A DNA stretch of 64,000 bases, from NCBI RefSeq assembly GCF_000744095.1, contig NZ_JQLI01000001.1, positions 1,984,001-2,048,000 on the forward strand, given 5' to 3'. The first letter of the stretch is position 1; each line of letters begins with the position of its first letter. Shown piece after piece: positions 61,536 to 64,000 of this stretch. The translations under genes were made by a program, and so were the position numbers. The notes beneath the pieces are model-generated. The model made no database searches and had not been told where the DNA came from. It saw nothing but the letters and a program-made list of their open reading frames with translations. The DNA comes from Cupriavidus necator A5-1 (GTDB lineage: Bacteria > Pseudomonadota > Gammaproteobacteria > Burkholderiales > Burkholderiaceae).

Positions 61536-62578
61536 GTGCTCGAGGTCGCGGATAACTTCCGCCTCCATGGGCCGGCCTGGCGACAGACTGCACACCTGAG
61601 TCTGGGGCAGTTGCAAGTCATGTCGGCCATCGAACAGTGCCGCACCGCTGCACTGGGAGGGCATGTGCTGCGCTGTTCCGGCTGCGCCAAGCTTGAAGTG
61701 TCTTATAACTCCTGCCGCAATCGGCATTGCCCGAAGTGTCAGGCCAACGCAGCACGCCGCTGGCTCGCAGCGCGCAGCGAAGACTTGCTGCCCGTGGAGT
61801 GCAGATTGGCGCCACCCTGGTGCTGCACACCTGGGGATCGGCACTCACGCATCACCCGCACGTGCACGGCATCGTCCCCGGCGGCGGCCTGTCACTGGAT
61901 GGTGAACGGTGGGTGGCTTGCCGCCCCGGCTTCTTCCTGCCGGTCCGTGTGCTCTCCCGCCTGTTCCGACGCCGCTTCCTCGAGGCCCTCCAAGCCGCGC
62001 ATGGTCAGGGTCAGTTGCAGTTCTTCGGCGACTACGCCGCGCTCACCGATCCGGCTGCCTTCGCGCAGTGGATCGCGCCGCTACGCACCTCCGAATGGGT
62101 CGTGTATGCCAAGCGACCGTTCGCCGGACCCGAGGCGGTACAGGCCTACCTGTCGCGCTATACCCACCGCGTGGCGATCTCCAACCAGCGCCTGCTCGCC
62201 CTGGACGAGCGTGGCGTGACCTTCCGCTGGAAGGATTACCGTGCCAAAGGCCGCACCCGCTACAAGACCATGACGCTGGATGCTGGTGAGTTCATGCGGC
62301 GCTTCCTGTTGCACGTGCTGCCTGGCGGCTTCCACCGCATCCGGCACTATGGGCTACTTGCCAACCCGGTGCGCCGCGCGAACCTGGCCAGAGCGCGTGA
62401 GTTGCTGGATGCCGCGCCCGCAGTCACCGCTCCACCTGGCGACACCGATCTCGCTACGCCCACGCCCTTCGTCTGCCGGCACTGTGGCGCACCGATGCTC
62501 ATCATTGAGGTCATCCCGCGCAGTGCCTGCATCCGCGGACCGCCACCGCCACCGCCACCGCAGAGAGTCCTCGCATGA
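61536..62578 (+). pseudogene. IS91-family (Y2, HUH) transposase, broken by an internal deletion
   Basis: The N-terminal zinc-binding domain is present in one frame (LEVADNFRLHGPAWRQTAHL, CSGCAKLEVSYNSCRNRHCP, up to EDLLPVE near 61801). Then the frame shifts and a stretch that normally spans about 60-70 residues is missing. The rest continues in another frame with LVLHTWGSALTHHPHVHGIV (HUH site), YLSRYTHRVAISNQRL (catalytic Tyr) and a C-terminal CRHCGAPM motif, ending at TGA 62576-62578 after a poly-proline run. The element cannot transpose by itself. Confidence 0.88.
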
Positions 62579-63122
62579 GCCCACACGTCCTACGTATCCA
62601 ACTCAACCGTCGGCTCTCTGGAGACCGGAGCCACAAGCGGACACTCGTGCGCGCTGTCTCAGGCCGCCTCGTTCCACGCTCGCAGCGTCCCAACGGTCCG
62701 GAACTGCCGCCCCTCCCGCCATGCCTAGGTCCGCTTCACGCCACACTTCCTCCAACATTCCCAGGCTCTGCTGGTCGAGCAAACGCTTGAATCGCCATAG
62801 CCCAGCACGCCGCATCGGTCCACTCCGCGGTTTCCTCCCTCGAGGATTGTTCGACGCCTGCCCGCACGCGCCACTACCTCTCACAGTCCTACAGACGAGG
62901 GCAGGCATCGAACAATCCTTAACAGAAGGCGACTGATGATTCGCGTTCCGGCTCATGCTTTACGAAAGTTTCTGGTGCTACAAAAATGCCTGGAAGGCGT
63001 ACTGGCTCCCTTGAGCGCCGCCCGGCGCGGCGCTCGCAGGCGCGTCATTGGCCTGTTCTTCCAACATGCTTCTCGCATCTGCCTGCGAATGGAGCCTGTG
63101 GCTACTGATGCAGACCTTCGGC
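62579..63122. other. Stretch after the IS91 transposase, with a long inverted repeat
   Basis: No gene is supported. It probably contains the 3' end of the IS91-like element, but no clear terminus could be assigned. Confidence 0.45.
62843..62919. repeat. 21-bp inverted repeat with 35-base loop
   Basis: AGGATTGTTCGACGCCTGCC (with one more C) at 62843-62863 pairs with 62899-62919, with one mismatch. It could form a strong hairpin and may mark the terminus of the IS91-like element or act as a terminator. Confidence 0.6.
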
Positions 63123-64000
63123 CTACGCCTTCTCAGGACTCGTTCCCCTTGGTTTCAGCGACGCGACGCTCGCGGCCAACCCGTGGGTCACCGCGGCCAT
63201 GCGACCATAGTCGAGCGTGCTGGGGACATCGTGCGCGGTATGGTAGTTCGGATTGCGCAGATAGGCGGTGTCCGTCACCATGATGGCCGGATAGCCGTGG
63301 CGCCAGAAGGAGGAGTGATCGCTCAAGGCGACCCCGGATACCCACCACGGCAGCGCCGCTGCTTCGAGCGGAAAACTGGATGAGGTCTGGAACGCGTTGA
63401 CCACCCATCGCAGTCGGCGCCACGAGCGAAGATTGGAAACGAAGGCGATAAAGTTGCCACGCACTGGATAGAAGTAACGTAGCAGAGGCGGATAGCTTTG
63501 GGTGCCAGGTTCGTCGAGGTAGTAACCCAGCATCTCGAGCGAAAGCATCACGTGAATGCGATCGCCGCGCAGCCGCGCGGCTCTTGCATACCTCAGGCTG
63601 CCCATGTCCTCGCGGAAGAAAAACGGCGCTTCCTCGTTCACGAACGCAACGCAGCGCACAGTGTGTCGGGGCGAGAGCGCCTGAAGCAGACCCACGATCT
63701 CGAGCAGCGCGGCGACCCCACTGGCGTTGTCATCGGCCCCTGGGCTGTTCCGCACTGTGTCGTAATGTGCGCCCAGCACAATGATTTCGTCAGCCTGAAC
63801 GCAGCCTGCGAGCGCAACCTCGATGTTGGCGCAGGGGACGCCTCGTACCTGATAATCCTGACGCATCATCGCACAGCCACGCTTGGCCCATTCCTGTGCG
63901 ATATAGTCGGCTGCCGCATGCAGCGCGTCCGGCCGAAACACGTTGCGTTCGCCAATGTCTCCGGCAAGGACCTGTACATGATGCTCCAACGCCGCAGCCA
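63123..64000 (-). CDS. M28-family zinc aminopeptidase, 5' end outside window
   Basis: The frame is open from the window edge to a stop at 63123-63125, giving about 292 residues. The M28 metal and catalytic motifs are visible: IIVLGAHYDTVRNSPGADDN (His, Asp), VAFVNEEAPFF (Glu-Glu), SLEMLGYY and, near the end, NPNYHTAHDVPSTLDY (His). The N-terminal HHVQVLAGDIGERN normally lies a few dozen residues into the protein, so the true start is just beyond the window. It hydrolyses peptides or related amides; location is unknown without the N-terminus. Confidence 0.9.
   Translation of the reverse strand, partial: AAALEHHVQVLAGDIGERNVFRPDALHAAADYIAQEWAKRGCAMMRQDYQVRGVPCANIEVALAGCVQADEIIVLGAHYDTVRNSPGADDNASGVAALLEIVGLLQALSPRHTVRCVAFVNEEAPFFFREDMGSLRYARAARLRGDRIHVMLSLEMLGYYLDEPGTQSYPPLLRYFYPVRGNFIAFVSNLRSWRRLRWVVNAFQTSSSFPLEAAALPWWVSGVALSDHSSFWRHGYPAIMVTDTAYLRNPNYHTAHDVPSTLDYGRMAAVTHGLAASVASLKPRGTSPEKA

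Noticed and set aside
1..64000. CRISPR arrays, tRNA, rRNA and riboswitches
   Set aside because: No regularly spaced short repeats, no cloverleaf with CCA-type acceptor end, no rRNA-like sequence and no recognisable riboswitch leader were seen by eye; a covariance-model search would be needed to exclude small RNAs.

Overview
The window is GC-rich DNA from a metabolically versatile beta-proteobacterium, most likely Cupriavidus or a close Burkholderiaceae relative. The reasons are the many Bug/TctC-type periplasmic receptors, the dense set of LysR, IclR and AraC regulators beside small catabolic clusters, a complete acetone carboxylase locus, and the fused indolepyruvate:ferredoxin oxidoreductase. 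The genus is inferred from gene content only. No rRNA, tRNA or CRISPR array was seen.

Layout. 1-1.3 kb: the tail of a ferritin-like gene, a small proline-rich ORF and a YqjD-type membrane-anchored protein. 1.3-6.5 kb: an aconitase-superfamily dehydratase with swapped domain order, a divergent LysR regulator, a Bug receptor and a second LysR gene. 6.6-10.2 kb: the 1196-residue indolepyruvate oxidoreductase. 10.4-20.3 kb: the acetone carboxylase locus (acxABC on the minus strand, its sigma-54 activator acxR on the plus strand) with an LRAT-fold protein, an exported protein and a Mop protein. 20.3-25.1 kb: a four-gene efflux operon (YtcA-like, HlyD, FUSC, TolC-type). 25.3-34.4 kb: an acyl-CoA ligase with an AraC regulator, then a LysR-controlled operon of CitE-like lyase, Bug, CoA transferase, amidohydrolase and a second Bug. 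34.5-38.2 kb: a TonB-dependent receptor gene split by an intact IS4-family element. 38.3-44.9 kb: a SLAC1/TehA transporter with LysR, an orphan PAS histidine kinase and small proteins. 44.2-51.2 kb: an IclR-controlled cluster (Bug, RraA-like, hydroxyacid dehydrogenase, Bug, SMP-30 lactonase) and a DctA-type transporter. 52-54.7 kb: an MFS transporter and a Rieske oxygenase. 54.7-63.1 kb: a decayed mobile zone with gene fragments, integrase tails, an IS630 element and a broken IS91 transposase, interspersed with GFA, GST, TetR-NmrA and HD-domain genes. The window ends inside an M28 aminopeptidase.

The strongest regulatory story is at the acx locus. A textbook -24/-12 promoter (TGGCAC-N5-TTGCC) lies in front of acxA, and two pairs of 17-bp palindromes, each pair spaced exactly 30 bp, lie in front of acxA and acxR. 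They are the obvious candidates for AcxR enhancer sites. A second, weaker -24/-12 candidate precedes the LRAT-like gene lying between the two pairs, so this protein may belong to the acetone regulon.

The strongest evolutionary stories are two exact insertion events: an IS50-group element with 19-bp perfect ends and a 9-bp target duplication in the TonB receptor, and an IS630 element in a TA that rewrote the last residues of an HD protein. There are also two ~100-bp direct repeats that each carry the 3' end of a larger gene.
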